Below are positions 1 to 29,900 of a DNA stretch of 64,000 bases, in pieces. A program made the position numbers and the translations under genes. The first letter of the stretch is position 1; each line of letters begins with the position of its first letter. Under the pieces are notes generated by a model that worked only from the letters and a program-made list of their open reading frames with translations, did not search any database and was not told the origin of the DNA. Source of the DNA: Branchiostoma lanceolatum (taxonomy: Eukaryota > Chordata > Leptocardii > Amphioxiformes > Branchiostomatidae); contig NC_089732.1 of the NCBI RefSeq assembly GCF_035083965.1, positions 17,215,424 to 17,279,423 on the forward strand, read 5' to 3'.

Positions 1-1
1 T

Positions 2-14995
<14,994 letters not shown>

Positions 14996-16275
14996 CGGTA
15001 TCTAAACATAAACTTTGCGGTTTGGATTGTTAAGAAATATCCAGCATCAACGACTCAGTTTGACAGAATAAGTTTTCAATTTATGATATTTTGAGTTATT
15101 TTTTAAAAGTGTCCTAAATGTTATTAGCTCTTTTGTCGCCTTTATCGTTTGAGTACAATCTATCAAAATCAAAATGAAAAATGTATTTAGAATACAACTT
15201 TTGTACTACATTTTTATGGTGAAGATTTAGAAATGTGTTCGAAGTTGTGTGTCAAGTATCGTAGATATTGACCATATTGCAACAGTTATTGGTAAAAGTA
15301 CATAGACAAATGAACAGTTTCGTTTCACGGTACGGCGAATTTGGGGTTCTCGCTTAAAATTTATGTTATCAAAGTAGAAATTTAGTGACTATAGTATTAT
15401 TCATAAGCTAGCTGATTACATGTAGGTCATCTACACGGACTGTTTTATTTCTATAGCGTAGTTGTCATCATACAACCCTGTTAGTATAGATCGTGAAGCT
15501 TGATGTAGAAAAGAAATAGAAATGATCAGCCTGATAACATAGAAAATACAACTTGAAGGTATTTGCTTTAAATTCCATTACGCAATATGATATGGGTATG
15601 CCATGTGTCTATTCTAACTTTAGAATATGCTAAATGCATTTAGATATCATCTCTTTGGATCTCGGGTGGAACTGCTACAGTCATTAATATTTTGAGAAAA
15701 AACAATGTGTCATTGAAGGCATGAAAAGAGGAATTAGGAAGGGTATAATATTGTGTTACTTTTTCGGGAACTGTGTCGCAAGAAATCTATGAAAATGTTA
15801 ACATCATTATAATCAGATAGTTGAATACAAGTTTACATGCCGACTATAAATATAGAAATCTTGTATCAAGAAAATTGACATCTGTACAGCATTTATTTAG
15901 TACTAGTATTGTACACTTAGCACAAAAAGTTCGGCACCTTGAATTCGATCAATCATATTCCGACCATGTACATTGTATCAAAAAGGGAACTTTTGGCACT
16001 TTAGTGACCTACTCACATACGTAACCCATCAATGTATGATTATAACAAATCGGATTTCATTGTGCCCATAAGCTTTTGAGTGTTACATAATGTAATGCAC
16101 TTGATAAAGTATTTATGATATGACCGATCAACCTAAAGTTTCCTCACTTTTGTGCTAAGTTTCGTTACCAAGTATATTCATGGTGAAGCACATATTTATA
16201 GGTATACGCTGTACAATATTGGAAGATAAACAAATTCTATAGCCTACATGGTGGAATAAAGACGAATGTTTGAGG
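14996..16275 (+). other. Probable 3' UTR of the adhesion GPCR
   Basis: AT-rich sequence without coding character follows the stop codon at 14993-14995. A canonical AATAAA lies at about 16255 (GTGGAATAAAGACG). The end is an estimate; no cleavage site can be proven here. Confidence 0.35.
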
Positions 16276-17461
16276 TACCATTTACCGACATTTCTTTCTA
16301 TCACATATTGCCACGTGCTATAGAGTTGAACTATATTTGATATCCTGGCTTGTTCTGCTTTGGCCAGCTTGATATATTTCATAAGTTATACCATTTATCA
16401 GGGACAATTGAAGAAATATCAGAAATATTGACAAAAATCTCTCTATTGACCCACTCGTGCAACAAAATAAAACAAAACAAAACTCACGACACCTCGGGCC
16501 TTCGGTCACCACATATATTTTCACGGCACTATCAAAAACCGGACCAAAGTCGCAATTATATAAACTGTAACAAGCAATTGGACGACAAACCGAATAAAAA
16601 CCTCTAAAACTGAAACAGAAAAGCGTCCTCGTGAAAAGTATCCAAGCTACCAACGAAAGATTTATCCTTCAAACTTAAAGATCAACTGTTTTCAGCCGCA
16701 TTATAATTAACAGTATTGTCTAACTGTGGCTTGAGCTTTAATACAGATTTAGAATTCACATGGATTGAGGACAAACAACCAAAACTCCACAATGACCCTT
16801 TATTATAACCTGAAATTCACGTCTTATACTAATTGATCGTAGCGGTATGTCAGTAATCTAAATCAACCGAACGTGTCAATGGGGACCTCTAGCGGTTCGT
16901 ATTATCTTTGCCGCTGATGTGTACGATTGTCTTGTGCAGTTATATTTTCAGCCGTTAGGCAGAGCTTTTGAGCCGTGTGCAGGATGCATCGTAGTGTCGT
17001 GTTGATGCTGACTGACTTCACTGCATGCATCAGAATCGGCTTTTTATGACGAATGCAGATGAACGATGCCCATAAACAATCAATCAGTGCGACATTTATT
17101 TTAAGACTAAAATCTTGGCCATTGTCATCTATTTGCAGATCAGAAATACATGTACCGCATTTGTGCTGTAGGGATATGTATATGACAGGGATATTATTGG
17201 AATTTTCAAAGCATCTCTGCATATGTATAGAGTACAGGTTACAACACTCACGAAAGACAGTACAATACTAATCACCAATCATCATATTCTGAAATCATAA
17301 CAAAACATTAGCTGACGGACAATTTCTCGCTATATTTTACATATAGAACATTGTGTGCAATTCGCAGATTCTTACGCCAAGAAATGTCAATAGATTAATC
17401 CTGATAATCTGTCAGATTCAAACGAACTGCACCAACTACGTAATTTCTCTCAATCTGGCAC

Positions 17462-17690
17462 GGTGGCACAGTGTTAAGCACCCTCTCATTCAAAACGTAC
17501 AAGTATGATCAAAACGACAACAAAACACACAAAGCTTAAGAAGATTCGTTTTTGTCGATGGAATTCGTTGAGTGCTTTGTAAATTCGATCGGCCGCAGCG
17601 CTACGATTAGGCCATAACAAAGGTGACATTGGTGCAGCATTTACGGCATCCGCAGGGCGGCGTTGCTGCATCGTGTTTGACTCCACGTAA
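17462..17690. mobile_element. MITE fragment, family with GTACAAGTATGAyCAAAA core
   Basis: It shares AAAACGTACAAGTATGATCAAAA, TTTTTGTCGATGGAATTC, GAGTGCTTTGTAAATTCGATC and GGCC with the better-preserved copies at 33672-33926 and 41550-41773. The terminal inverted repeats are not clear here. Confidence 0.6.
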
Positions 17691-19149
17691 CGTTAGACGT
17701 GGGCAGTTCTACCATACGCGGCTGTGGGAGAGCAGGGTCGCTGTTTAAAGATATCGAGATGTTCTTTTCTTTGCATTTGGCTCTCTTCACAACCAGCTTC
17801 CTCATAGATTGCTCGCCTTAATATAGCCATTCGACTTGAAGCCATTTTCGTGTAAGATTTCCAAGGAATATTTTTTTTGGTCACATGAGAGATCTATGGA
17901 GAAGTTGATGATTCTAAGCAAATTGCAATTTATCAATGAACTTACATCTTATGTACGAAATACATGGCGACTGTTAAAAGACGACTATTTTCCTTAAAAT
18001 CGACAGGGCTATCACTTCAAAAATACGATCACGTACATATGTATGCTGTCACATGGTCATGAGCAATAATGATATACCGCAGTTGTACACTTTTGTCGTC
18101 TGCCTATGACGTCACAGCTACATTCCAATATGCCCTGGAGCAGTTTCAGCGTCAGTCGTATAGGGGCGTCACCGTACAAACCGCACTGCTTTATCAGTAT
18201 GATCTATAACCATTCCTCCGCTGACGGGCAGATTATTATCGTGTGTAAATTGGTGTTAATAAACCAAAATTACGACGTGTTTCTTAACCGTCACTGTCAT
18301 TATATCTGACCTCTATCCAGTAATAGATATAACTATTGTCGGATGCCCCCGACGACCTTCGTCATTACCATACCATACATGTCCATGACCTTCGTTCTAT
18401 CTTATTGTGACAAGTCTTACGCCGCCATTTTGTTCTGTAGCGAAGCAGAAAACAAATGACACGAATGTACAGAAGACTGTGAGAATATGTGAAATATAAA
18501 ACGATTTTACGCAGAAGGTCTCTTTATTCTCCTCGTGCCACCTGCGAAACTATGCTTATCATAAGTTATATACATGTATGTGTCCTTCTTTTAATTCGGG
18601 CTTGACGCTTGAACTATGTCTTGAACTACATCTAACTTTGTTATTATTCAAATGTTTGATTATTGTCAATATTTTATCCAATTACTTGAGTAACTATTTT
18701 TGGCGTTTCATTGCTTTGTTTAATACTTTATTTTTTATGCTGTACAATTGGCGTCGAGGTTTAATATAAATCGTATATCTTGAGCCTAGCGCCACTTTGT
18801 CTTGTCCCTTTTTAGGTTTTATGTTTTGTGAATGATAAAGAAAATGAAACGATTCAAAACGTCAACATTTTGACCGCAATTTGGAATTCTAAAGCCTAAT
18901 AGTTCGGCCAACTCCTGACCTTCTGCGTGAAACACTGTGTGAAGAACAATGGCGTGTTGACACCTGTCACGGTAAGATTAACGGCGACCTTACACGGGTC
19001 AGCTGTTAGCTACGTCAGGTGGAGGAAGGACCGGAGGGGGAGATCTTATCGCACACCTGAGACGTAATCAGAGCATCTCTCAACAGGTAAACAGCTACAT
19101 GTGCTGGGAGGAACAATTTTGACGAACAAATAAGTGAGTATCTTACTGG

Positions 19150-19490
19150 AATGAGCCAAATTGCGAAGGACGTTCGAAAGCCTCCCCAATGTGTCGCCTG
19201 AAATTGCGAAGATTCTGAATTGGCTATGTGGTTCAAAACGGTGCAAACGCTGCAAATCTCTTTTGTATGAACTCAAACATTATACATGGGCTTTTAATTT
19301 AGTGGCAACAATGGAATCTCCAATAAAGTTATCCGGTATCTGATTTGTAGCTGAAACTGAGAATGTGACATTCCGGACGCAGCCATTTTGTTTGTAGAGG
19401 TCAAAGATTTGATTTTTCGCATGCGTCTCGCGTCAGTGTGGCCGTAAAGGAAATTCGCGCAGTCTAGTGAGATACCCGCTGAACGTATTG
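19150..19490. mobile_element. MITE, family with GCGCAGTCyAGTGAGATrCCCGCT terminus (degenerate copy)
   Basis: The right end CGCGCAGTCTAGTGAGATACCCGCTG and internal CATTCCGGACGCAGCCATTTTGTTT match the copies at 40395-40766 and 44285-44680. The left end is diverged, so the boundary is approximate. Confidence 0.5.
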
Positions 19491-20219
19491 TCCTTTGTTG
19501 TTGACGAAGGACAAAACTGCAGACTAGGGGAGAAATATCAAAAATACACGAGTTCCCTTTCCTCTAAATACCGGCTTGGAGAGCAATTTATACAGTTACA
19601 TGAAACACAACGATATTTAATTTAGGTGTGTGGATCAGCGATTGTGAGACTGACACATATTAAAAGCTTCAACATTGAAAAGTTCTACTGACTCACATTA
19701 ATTCACGACTAAACGGATGAAAAGATCAGCTAGCCACAAATTAACATGAACGCTGGAAGCTTCACTGTTGAAAACCATCCCTTCTTTGATCTGCTAATTT
19801 ACTTCAAATATTTCCCTTCACGTCTGACCTTACTCCAATACAACTTGAAGTAAGTCGGGCCTATAAAATAGTAGGTTTGTGTAACGAGTTTACTGACACC
19901 TAGTTACGATCTGACAAGGCTTGTTTATCGGAGCTCAGTCGTCAATAAACACCGGATCCGTATTTCATCGCCCCAGTGTTGTCAGTTACACATTCCCCGG
20001 ATGTCTGTAAACAACTCTGGGAACAAGAAAAAAGGCGTTTCGTTCACTAGTTATAGACAACTAGAGTTCCACGACCTCATACCTTCGCCAAATGATTTTA
20101 ACCTTTATGACTGATGTATTAGGAGTGTTTCTCATCAATTATAAATCATACCAGTTGATTGTCTTAAAATATAACATGTCCAAAGTATGAGCTTAACAAA
20201 TTATGAGCTCAACAAAGAA

Positions 20220-21215
20220 GGTTATGCTAATATTTTTTCATTAATTATGCAAATGAGGCCCTTATTAGCATAATGTGATTCAACGATGTTTAGATTCACA
20301 TAACGTCCCGATACCAAAAAAAAGTATTGCATGTATGAAATTGCCGTCATTTGCCAGTGTGGAATTAGAGAAGTTACTCATTGAGTATGCAAATTAGCCC
20401 ACATTAGCATATTTTCTATCTATAAACATTTCTCTCTTCCTCAGTTACAATTTGAATAGTCATATCATGGAACAAGGCGGATTTTTAAAGTTGCCTCATT
20501 AATTATGCAAATTAGAATCTGATTTGCATAATTATTGTCCAATCATACTAAGCATCACACAAGCTATCTACATACCAAAAATAATGACCATCCATCAAGC
20601 CCATCTTGTTATAGTATTTCCTCATTAATTATGCAAATGAGGTCTTCATTTGCATACTTCATATCGATATTTATCTCTTCCTCAGTTACATATGTCACAT
20701 GTTTCAGAGTCCTATCATGGAATTTGGCGGATGTATAAACTTTCCTCATTAATTATGCAAATTAGATACTGATTTGCATAAGAGGTGTCTAATCATGTAC
20801 ATCATCACTCAAGCTATCTACCTACCAAAATCATTACCATCCATCAAGCCCTTCTTGAGTTATTCCCTTTCAAAGTCAGACGCAAAACCTGCTCCTGCAG
20901 TACCAAAAAAGCCGCTAGGGGGCCCAAACCCACACCACTTACTCACTGTCCAAAGATCTATCTACCACTCAAATATAAGTTCCATAGCATGTCCAGAACA
21001 CGAGATATCAAACCAGGAAGTTCCGCTGCAGTACCGTAAGAAGCCGCCAGGGGGCCCAAAATCTAATCATATTTAGGTCTCATCAAAACCTACCAACATG
21101 CCAAATACCAAGACAATCCATCAAGACGTTCTTGAGTTATTCTGAGCCACTACAAACAAACAGACAAACAGACAGACAAACAAACGCTACCCTCTGCATA
21201 ACCTTCTCGGCGAAG
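20220..21215. repeat. Tandem AT-rich repeat with ATGCAAAT/ATTTGCAT palindromes, copy 2
   Basis: At least five occurrences of ATTAATTATGCAAAT or near variants are followed by the inverted ATTTGCATAA (around 20240, 20385, 20500, 20625, 20750). They are interleaved with TCTCTTCCTCAGTTACA and GCTATCTACATACCAAAA. The right end runs into an (ACAA/ACAG)n-like tail at 21150-21185. The repeated unit is about 240 bp. It is related to 8690-9150. Confidence 0.75.
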
Positions 21216-23690
21216 GTAATTACGTTTGTATTTTCTAGTTTAGCCGCTTTTATACCTATTTTGTACCCTGTTTGTTTATGTATGTTATTTGCAATTAGCC
21301 TTCGGGCAGGAATTTGCAATAAACGTATTATTATAAACCATTCTGTGACCTTTCTGTATGATCCTGAAACACTGTACCCTAACTGCTTTTTCTATAAGCC
21401 CTTCCATTACTTTTCTTTATGGTAAGTAGACTGAAAAGATAGATGTACTTCACATTTGTCGTGCAGATTGAACATGTGTTTCTTATAGAACAGATATGCT
21501 GCCAAGTTTAAAGTGTGTTAGTGGATCTCGTATAATGCACTACAGAATCCATATGGTGACAATATGGGAGACTTCCATGTACCTATTCTTGGAGAAATGA
21601 AATTGATGGAGGTATCTATTCTTAGTGTAATGAGTGTACAACAATGCTACCAAATCGGTATCCTTTAAACACAGACAAGATGCAGTCACTGACTCTCAAG
21701 TTTATATCAAAAAACATCTGTTTTATTTCATAAGACCTTCAGTTTAACAGATTTGTAGGATGGACACCATCTTTCTTCTTTTCTAGAACGACAAACACAC
21801 CCCCTCCCCCGAGAAATTTCCGACATTTGAGTCTATGTCAGTACACCTGACGACCATGTTTTTCCACTTAATAGCTTGGCTTGTTGGCGGGGCGCTATAT
21901 ATTCTGCTGAAAATCATTTTCACAGACGGCTTGACGACCGTAAGTTCCTGTGACACGGCGGGGGTTCTCCCGTGTCATGGGCAGGTTCAGGACCAGTGCA
22001 AGACTGTTGCGAGGCAACGTGTGAGGCACTCGACGCTAGGGCACAAACCTAAACCCTCTGTCATTCATTCACGACCTTCCCACGACTTTGTTTCTTGGTT
22101 GGAAGTACCCTGAAGCCCATTCTATTCTAGCTTCAGTTCTCTCGACTGATCACATCCAACCAAAATATGACTTTGACCCAACTTGAATTTTTCAAAATGT
22201 ATAGTCGACTGGAGAAGACGACTTTTAAAGACTAGTAGGCAACCTGGCCGACCTACTTCAAACCACAGATGACCTTGCGTACGACCAACTCCCAACCATG
22301 GTCTAGAGAAGGTCGGGAGGCCATGGTCTCCTAGGTAGGGCAGGGTATCAACGGTCACCTGTGTCTTAACAGTCGTGTAACTGAATCCAACCATATCTCA
22401 GCTAGTTCTAGCTAATCCCAGTCACCGATGATAAAGAATCATGATACTTTTATTCACACGTTCTTTAAACAGCAGTTGTGCCACAGTATTCTTTTTTTGC
22501 CCACATCACTTGGCAAGGTCTCTAAATACCATGTTGGGCATGTTTAAGGCACATTTTCGAAAGAATGGAAACATCTACGAATCATATGATTTGATTTTTC
22601 CATTGTATATAATAGAAGTATTAGTTTAATCCACTAGCCCATCAATTGTCGTCAGTTATGGCAGTTTAAGATCGTAAAAAATTCCCCGCGCGCTTGTTGT
22701 TTGACATACGAGTACACACCCAAATCACATACGAGTACACACCCAAATCACCAATATACCCTCAGTATGTGCTAAGAGTGTTTTGGATTTTGCACACAAC
22801 CGAGAGTGACGGGAAAAAGATGCAAAGACAAACGAATCAATGATACATCTTGTGACCCCCAAGAGACTCGCCAATTTTCAAAACGATGACTCCGTTCCGA
22901 CCCGTTCCCAGCTTTGCTCCAGATTTCCTTTCGCTGAGTCTCTCTTGGCACGCTGACCAATTCCTGTCGACCCCTGACGAATAACTCTGACAACCCCAAC
23001 TCGTCCAGCTTTCACTGAACCAATTAATCAAAGGAGTTAGAAAGCGAGAGGAGCGTACTTAAGGAATCTGAAGACATTTCCGAGAGAGATATCTTGGATC
23101 GAGTGCAGGTGTCACGCTTATTTCACACTCGGTCATTGATTTAAAACTGTGTGTGTAAAAATCATCTTCGTGACGTGAATACTGGAAGGACTATCTCACT
23201 AATTCCTTCAGCACATTTTAAGAGAAAAAATGTTGTATTGAATTGACAATTACCACAAATTACAACTGAAATATGTTACTATTTCTACTTCTTCTTCTAC
23301 GGTAAAATATTGTAATGTTTGAGTACGAAATCTGAGCCATGCACCTATTCATTTATTTATTTATTTATTGGTTTGGCTGTTTTGGACACACAGCCAGGGC
23401 TGCCCAACTAGCCTGAGGCTATTTATGATAAAGGATTGTTAATAATAAACATTTATCATATCAACTTATTTTACGTATTTTCTTTTGTGCCTAGTAGCAC
23501 ATTGTTGGAAAGATGTCGAATATTCCAAACTGAATGTCCAAAGAGCTTAAAATCTGCGTGCTCTTGGCATTTAAGGTTGCCAAAGTGTCATCCATGTCAA
23601 TCAAATCTCAGGACTGAGAAATGTGCAACTCAGCTCGTATATATAGAATCGCTAAATCCTTCTTAACACGATCTCTGTATTGACTTTGAC
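21216..23690. other. Intergenic DNA without a supported gene
   Basis: No convincing exon is seen. A direct repeat of CATACGAGTACACACCCAAAT occurs at about 22706 and 22729, and AATAAA occurs at about 21319. The last 200 bp become richer in CpG toward the next gene. Confidence 0.55.
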
Positions 23691-23925
23691 CGAGGCGAAT
23701 GCCGGGTCACCGCGCCCCGGTTTGGCATTAGGCTGCATAAATTTGCGTACATAATGAGGAATTCCCCGGCGGTGTCTTCTCGCACACACAAAGATGACAG
23801 GCGACCTGGCGCGGCCCAGACATACCGACCGCGCCGCGTGCGTACGTCACAACCAAAACTGTGTCACAGCTGGGAGAGACGCCCGCTCGCCTTTTCAGAC
23901 TACCCAACTAGACATCTAGCTGACA
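23690..23925 (+). promoter_or_regulatory. CpG-rich upstream region of the DUF229 gene
   Basis: Local base composition shifts to CpG-dense sequence (CGCGCCCCGG, GACCGCGCCGCGTGCG) immediately before the start codon at 23926, against an AT-rich surround. This is typical of a CpG-type promoter. No TATA box or transcription start can be fixed. The extent is inferred from composition only. Confidence 0.45.
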
Positions 23926-26900
23926 ATGGGGTTGTTGAAGACGGTTTTTCGGAGGAAAATGTGCAAGGGGACTGTACTTGTGTTGCTGTCACAGCTTTTG
24001 CTTTTGGTCGTACTCGACCGCATGTACTGGGCGGTGGACCATGAACAGGAGCCCCGAAGACTCGGGAGCCTGCGGCACGGTCGCTTCAGACCCCGTCGCC
24101 TACGGGAAGGCGCTGAACACGTCCACGAGAACACTGTCATACCGGCCGAGGGGAAGCCGGCGGCCCGACAGGATATGCTTGTAAACCCGGCAAAATTGTC
24201 GAGACGGGACAATGCTACTATACACGAGTTCCCTGACTTTTCTGAGGACACAGAAAGAAAGGGTGAGTTGCCAATCCGTTCTTTTACGTTACCACAGCCT
24301 GTCGTGCACTAGGACTTGTTCGGTGACTTAATATACAACACACCGCTTATTAACAAAACCTGCCCCAGTGACCGGCGGGCACGGCTTCGCACCTTTGCAG
24401 TTGCAGCACTGTCACTTGCCTTTACACCACACTGTAGACAAACGGAGGGCGTCTGCACGCGTCCAAGGCCGTTGTTTATAGTAAACTTACGACCAGGGCG
24501 GGTAGAATAGCTTCTGTTTGCCGTCTATTTCTCGTGTGTTTATCGTAAGCTTGTACGTGGCAGCTTGTAGACAGCTAGGGTTCCCGTAGGGGTGTGTATG
24601 TCCAAACATCCAGCGAAAGGGTCCGCCCCCTCGAACAGTAGCTTTGTTGTCCGGCGAACAGTTGCAACACTGAGAGCCTGCGTGTTTGTGGCTTGTTGTC
24701 CAAGATTTAGAGAGGAGATAATCTTACAAACGACTTAAGTAACAAAAGGTTGATGACAAAGAAGAGCCATTAGGGTTTTTATGCGGTTACACTTGCTTAG
24801 ATGTTTGTATAAAGTAGCCTGAGTGCGTGAGGAGTTTGTAACTGAGGAGAGTGGAGGACAGACAGAGTGGGGGTCCTGTATTTGAGGGGAGCCACACAAC
24901 GTGCTCGTAAAAGATCCCATCACACTTACTAAAAGAGTAGGGTCTATCTCGGTGTGAGTGGATCAAATAAATCTCTCTGGATATGCAGCGACATGAGGCA
25001 GTTTACACCGGGTATGCAATACAAAAAAATGGAGGCGGGTGGTGCTATGGAGTGTAAAACTGATCTTGACCGATCTGTCAAGTCACGAATTAGCATCACG
25101 GGTCCGGTTTACTAACGCCCCGTCCGGATTTTCAACAGATAAAGTGACTGGGTTTAATGCCTTAAGACATTTTCGGAAAAAGGAAGCGTTTTGTGGCCGT
25201 TGCCGAGACCACTGTTCAGGTACGTATGTATACGTTACAGATCATGTGGTATTGTAGTTTGGGTTGTTGACTCAGAACATGGAAGTATTGAGTTTGAATC
25301 CCCGACAGGTCCCGATGTGCCCTTGGGAAGGGCACTTAACACCAATTTCCTCACTCCACTCAGGTACTACGTATGAATAAGTGCCTAGCTTCGGCTAAGG
25401 GTGTTCTGTGGATAGGATGTTACATGGAGGTGCTTTGTTTCAGGACAGCCACATCTCGAGCATATTAAAGAACCATCCACGCCTAGAGAGTAAGAGCCCA
25501 TCCCGGTATGAGTGGATCAAATAAATCTGTCCGGATATGCAGCTTGTACTCTTCAGTACAAATCTGGTGTGTCAAGCCTCGCGACGGTTTACCGGGTATG
25601 CAATACAAACAAACAAGCAACCAAAATTGCGTGAACTCCAAACATGAATGATGATATTGGGTCAGAAAAGGGGAGATCGTTGGTTTGATCTCTTGGCACA
25701 TCTCAAATAGGATTAACCTTCAGGTTCATTTGGAGGTCAAATGATAGGTGAACCATCTGATTGTCACGTGACCTGTGACGACCTGTGACCTGGTATTTGT
25801 GCCTCCTAAATCATGTCAGTTCGGACACATTTCTGTCTCTCACACGTCATGACAGGAACAGGTCATTATTCTAGCCTCTGTTGCAGGCTTTCTCGACGAC
25901 GGGGTGTTCATTTTCAGAGGGGGGGGGGCTGATTCACGACGTTTTCAACATGTCGGCGCAAGGTCATTTTGCTGGAGAAATCTCGATTTCTACAGCCGGC
26001 AATTACGGTTTCTCCAGCAAAAGAACCTGGCGCCGATATGTTGAAAATCGCGAATCAGCGCTCCCTCGGAAAATAAACGCCGGCACCGGCCAGAAAGCCA
26101 TCAACGGAGGCTACATCATGACTGAGTTTGTGACATCAGGACAGATAACATACCCGGTTTATCATTATCTTCATCGGTAGCGCATGGACGCAGGCTTAGT
26201 CGGCCTTGCCACCAGAAGATCTACTCCGAGATTAAGTTCATCTGACAATCTATAAAAGCCCGGACACTTATAGTTCAGGAACTGATCACTAACAGATATG
26301 CACATACCTCCAGGGTTCACCCACGTGACATGAAACAACCTCGACTGTCTGTCCTTTGAACTTTTATGATTTAGAGCGAACACGTGTACTCGTAAAGTGG
26401 CATGTCACATACCTCCTGGCTAATCCTGTGAACTATCGTATTGTTCGTTCTGACCACGTTGTAGTGCCTAGTGCCACAGGGCAGCAAGTCTCCTTGCCGT
26501 TTCAGTAGTAGGGTATATTGCAGGCTAAAACGAGGGGTTGCTAGCCCTTCTCCGTTAACTTGCTCGAGGCACCCCCTCAAACACAAGACCCCCATTTTAC
26601 GTCTATTCATAAAGACAGGTACAGTCCCAACCGAGATGTCCCTGGATTGAACCGGGGTCTCCCAGTTAGGAACTAAATTGGAACCAGACGCTCAACTGTG
26701 AGGCTGCTACCAGTTGAGCTATATTGACTGTCACACCCCAAAACAGACTGTGTGATCTTCATAGTTTATGACAGAGATATGACTTGTGATATGACAAGTT
26801 ACATATGTCAGTAGCGTCATCGCGCCACCTTTAACAACCTTGGTGATGAAGGTCATTATTTGAGACGCATGATAGATGACATAATGATAGACCTCTGTGG

Positions 26901-29900
26901 CTTATTCTGTCGGGCATTATGATAAATGACATGATAATAGACCTCTGTGGCTTGTTCTGTCTTGCGTTATTAGCGTATGTTTGCAGTGACTGACAAGGGT
27001 CGCCCTGTTACTACTATTTCATATCGCACGAGGAGCGAGCTATTTTGAACATTATTTAAAATGTGTCGAACTTCAAACAGGGGTTGTAAGGTCTTGTGAC
27101 TGTCAAGGGGTTGCCTGCTGACGACGGCTAGCTTGTATGTATCAGTTTGTATCATGTGTCACCACATCTCGTGTATGTATCCGCGATTCTACTTGTTCAG
27201 CTGTCTACACCGAAACCTAATAGTCACCCCCCTATAAGAGAATGTGGCTTTCCAACCTCGAGTCAAATGTTTATTTTAGAATCACAGAAAAAAAAAACTT
27301 GTATCGGCCTGATGTTGACGCATGCACAGTACTATCGTAGAACCAACATGATCCGTTTACACACCGGTCAGGGTCCTGAGCAGAAAGTCTGCTTTAGGAG
27401 GCTATGGATACATACATTTTCACAGATGGCCAGTTTGCTTTGTAAACTCATAGGCTGTTATGTTCGCACTTGTGTCCTAGGGTGGAAATTTGTGTCTGCA
27501 AGGGTACTGAAGGTCAGAAGTAGCCTCTCACAGCAGGCTTTAAGAGCGGCAGCGTCAACAGAAAACTTTTACAAGCCTTTCCGAAGTCTGCTGTGGTAGG
27601 CTTGGACAGGATCGAGCGCTATTGGTTTAAGGGATTGATGGTGTGGGCGGGACCATCTCGTAGGGGGAGGGAAGATCGATAACGATGGGGAGGGGCAGTC
27701 ATTACTGCTGTTACTGTCAGATAAGCTTCACCAAACAAACACTACTAACACACCAACTCGCCTTGCGAAGGGACAGTCTTTTGTGTTGCTCAGATACACA
27801 TTAGATCGAAACCACAATTCTAGTCGCTAAGCCTGCCACGTTAGCTTATATTAATACTTCTATCATCCGCCAAATTTAAAATGCAGATGCTGTTGTGCTT
27901 ATCTGTTTGCTTTGTCAATACATGTAGCAGATTCCCGAGACATTTCCGCAAAATGATAGTTTCAGAAATCATGCAATACAAAACATGCAGCTGCGCTGTC
28001 TAGACCTGTAATCAATTTTTCACCCTCATCATGTAGCTATAAAGCCACATGGCATGAAGAAGACTAATCGTGTGGTAGACATCGTTTATTCAGAACCAGC
28101 GGGGCGCACTCATCCCATTCCGTCCGCTTGGATGGTCCTTAAGTCACAAGGGGGTTTTTAAGACGGCATTTGTACGTTTGTGTGATTTATCATTGGGTAC
28201 TTAATGAGGTGTGAGTGAGGTGTGAGGGCTCTATCAGACAGAGACTTCCTGACCTGGTGAGTGGGTGGGGAGGGGGGTGACTGGATGTCGGGGGAATTGT
28301 GTCGGGGTTTACTAAAGGTCCTGGATGTCAGTTGTCTGAATATTTCAGTTGGAAAACGCGCACACGAAGGACAGACACAGACACACACTTTCATTCTTGA
28401 ATCTCAAAGCACAGTAATGATAAAGAAAGTATTCAGGCTTATTAAGTACCTATTCCCAGGTCAAATGACAATTGAACACAGTCCTCTAGTGATCATGGCC
28501 TGGAGCTTCTGTTGTAGTTAGGTCGTAAAATAAGCTCAACTACATGTCAGCTGTGTTCAAATTTTGTCTGCAGTGATTAAAAATAATTTCTTATTTTGTT
28601 TGACCCTAACTGGAATATGAACTGAATATAATTCAGGCTTATCAGTCCATTCCAATATCACAGCAAATTGAGCACACCGGAATAGTTGTCCAGCCACAAC
28701 ACTGTCGGTCCGTGTGAAGTTAATCACACACATGATAGTCATCTCTTTATACCGTACCCTAGGGCGTCATGCCAACCTCAAAACTAGCAACACAAAGTTG
28801 GAACTGTCTCACAGGGGAGAATCACACACGGCTATAAACGGCCTCTGTTTGTCTTACTACCGTGCTATTCTGGCGAAAGAAGACGAACATAGCACACTGG
28901 ACATTGTTAATATAAAATCACAGCATACTCTAGTGGTGATTATTGTAATGTTTTACATTAATCCTTCTTTAGCTAAACTACCAGTGTAGGAATACAATAC
29001 AGAAAACTATTTCAGTGCACTGTCTTATAGATAGCACGCCCCTGTAGTCTTGCTAGTCTGTAGCTGTTTCTGACGTGTCCGAACATCGCTTGGTCTTTGT
29101 AGAACAGTATCTCTCTCCCTTTTAACAGATCAATATACAAGATAAACATACTACACTATCGATGTCGAATTCTATACTTAAACAGCACAGTTACATCGTA
29201 GCGACAGGACGCACTGTTGCTACATACTTTTCAGTATGTCTAAGGCTATTGGCAGGACGATCCAGTCAGCTGTACAAAAAATTGCACTGCTGACAGGACG
29301 ATCCTGTCAGCAGTACAAAAATTTGCACTGCTGACAGGATCGTCCTGTCAGCAGTACAAAAATTTGCACTGCTGACAGGATCGTCCTGTCAGCAGTACAA
29401 AAAGTTGCACTGCTGACAGGACGATCCTGTCAGCAGTACAAAAATTTCTACTGCTGACAGGACGATCCTATCAGCAGTGCAAAAATTTCTACTGCTGACA
29501 GGATCATCCTTTTTTTCAATGCATTTTTGCAACCAATCAGAAGTTAGCATATGTAATTGCTACGGTAACAGCAGATATTAGGTGTTTCAAGATGTCGGCC
29601 ATCATCACAGCGTATCTAAGGACCTACCAGGTGATAACAGCGCGATCCGATCGGATCCGGCGAACGCATGAGCTGGAAACCGGGCAATTTTAGTTTCATA
29701 ATTTCAGCTAGGCTTAACCTATTCATGGGGCATATTTCGGATCGTGATTATAGTCATATTTTATCTCAAATGTCATCGATGCTAGGTGCCAAATTTCTGA
29801 CATGCTCCAGTACTGAAACTCCCATCCGAGCCCTCTATTAATTGTACAACGTACAAATAACAGCCGTTTCGTTATCACAACTGACTCTTTTTTATGCTGA

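Larger units (their letters stand above)
16276..20200. other. Gene-poor intergenic DNA
   Basis: I see no exon chain here. It contains a MITE fragment at 17462-17690 and part of a second MITE family near 19150-19490, plus scattered AATAAA motifs (for example 19322). Open frames are short and carry no recognisable domains. Confidence 0.6.

Noticed and set aside
26443..26731. Functional tRNA gene
   Set aside because: A- and B-box-like blocks are present but no cloverleaf can be drawn; the sequence continues as a SINE body found at five other sites.
27147..27599. 150-codon plus-strand frame
   Set aside because: The composition is non-coding-like, there is no start context and no domain, and it is inside the long DUF229 intron.
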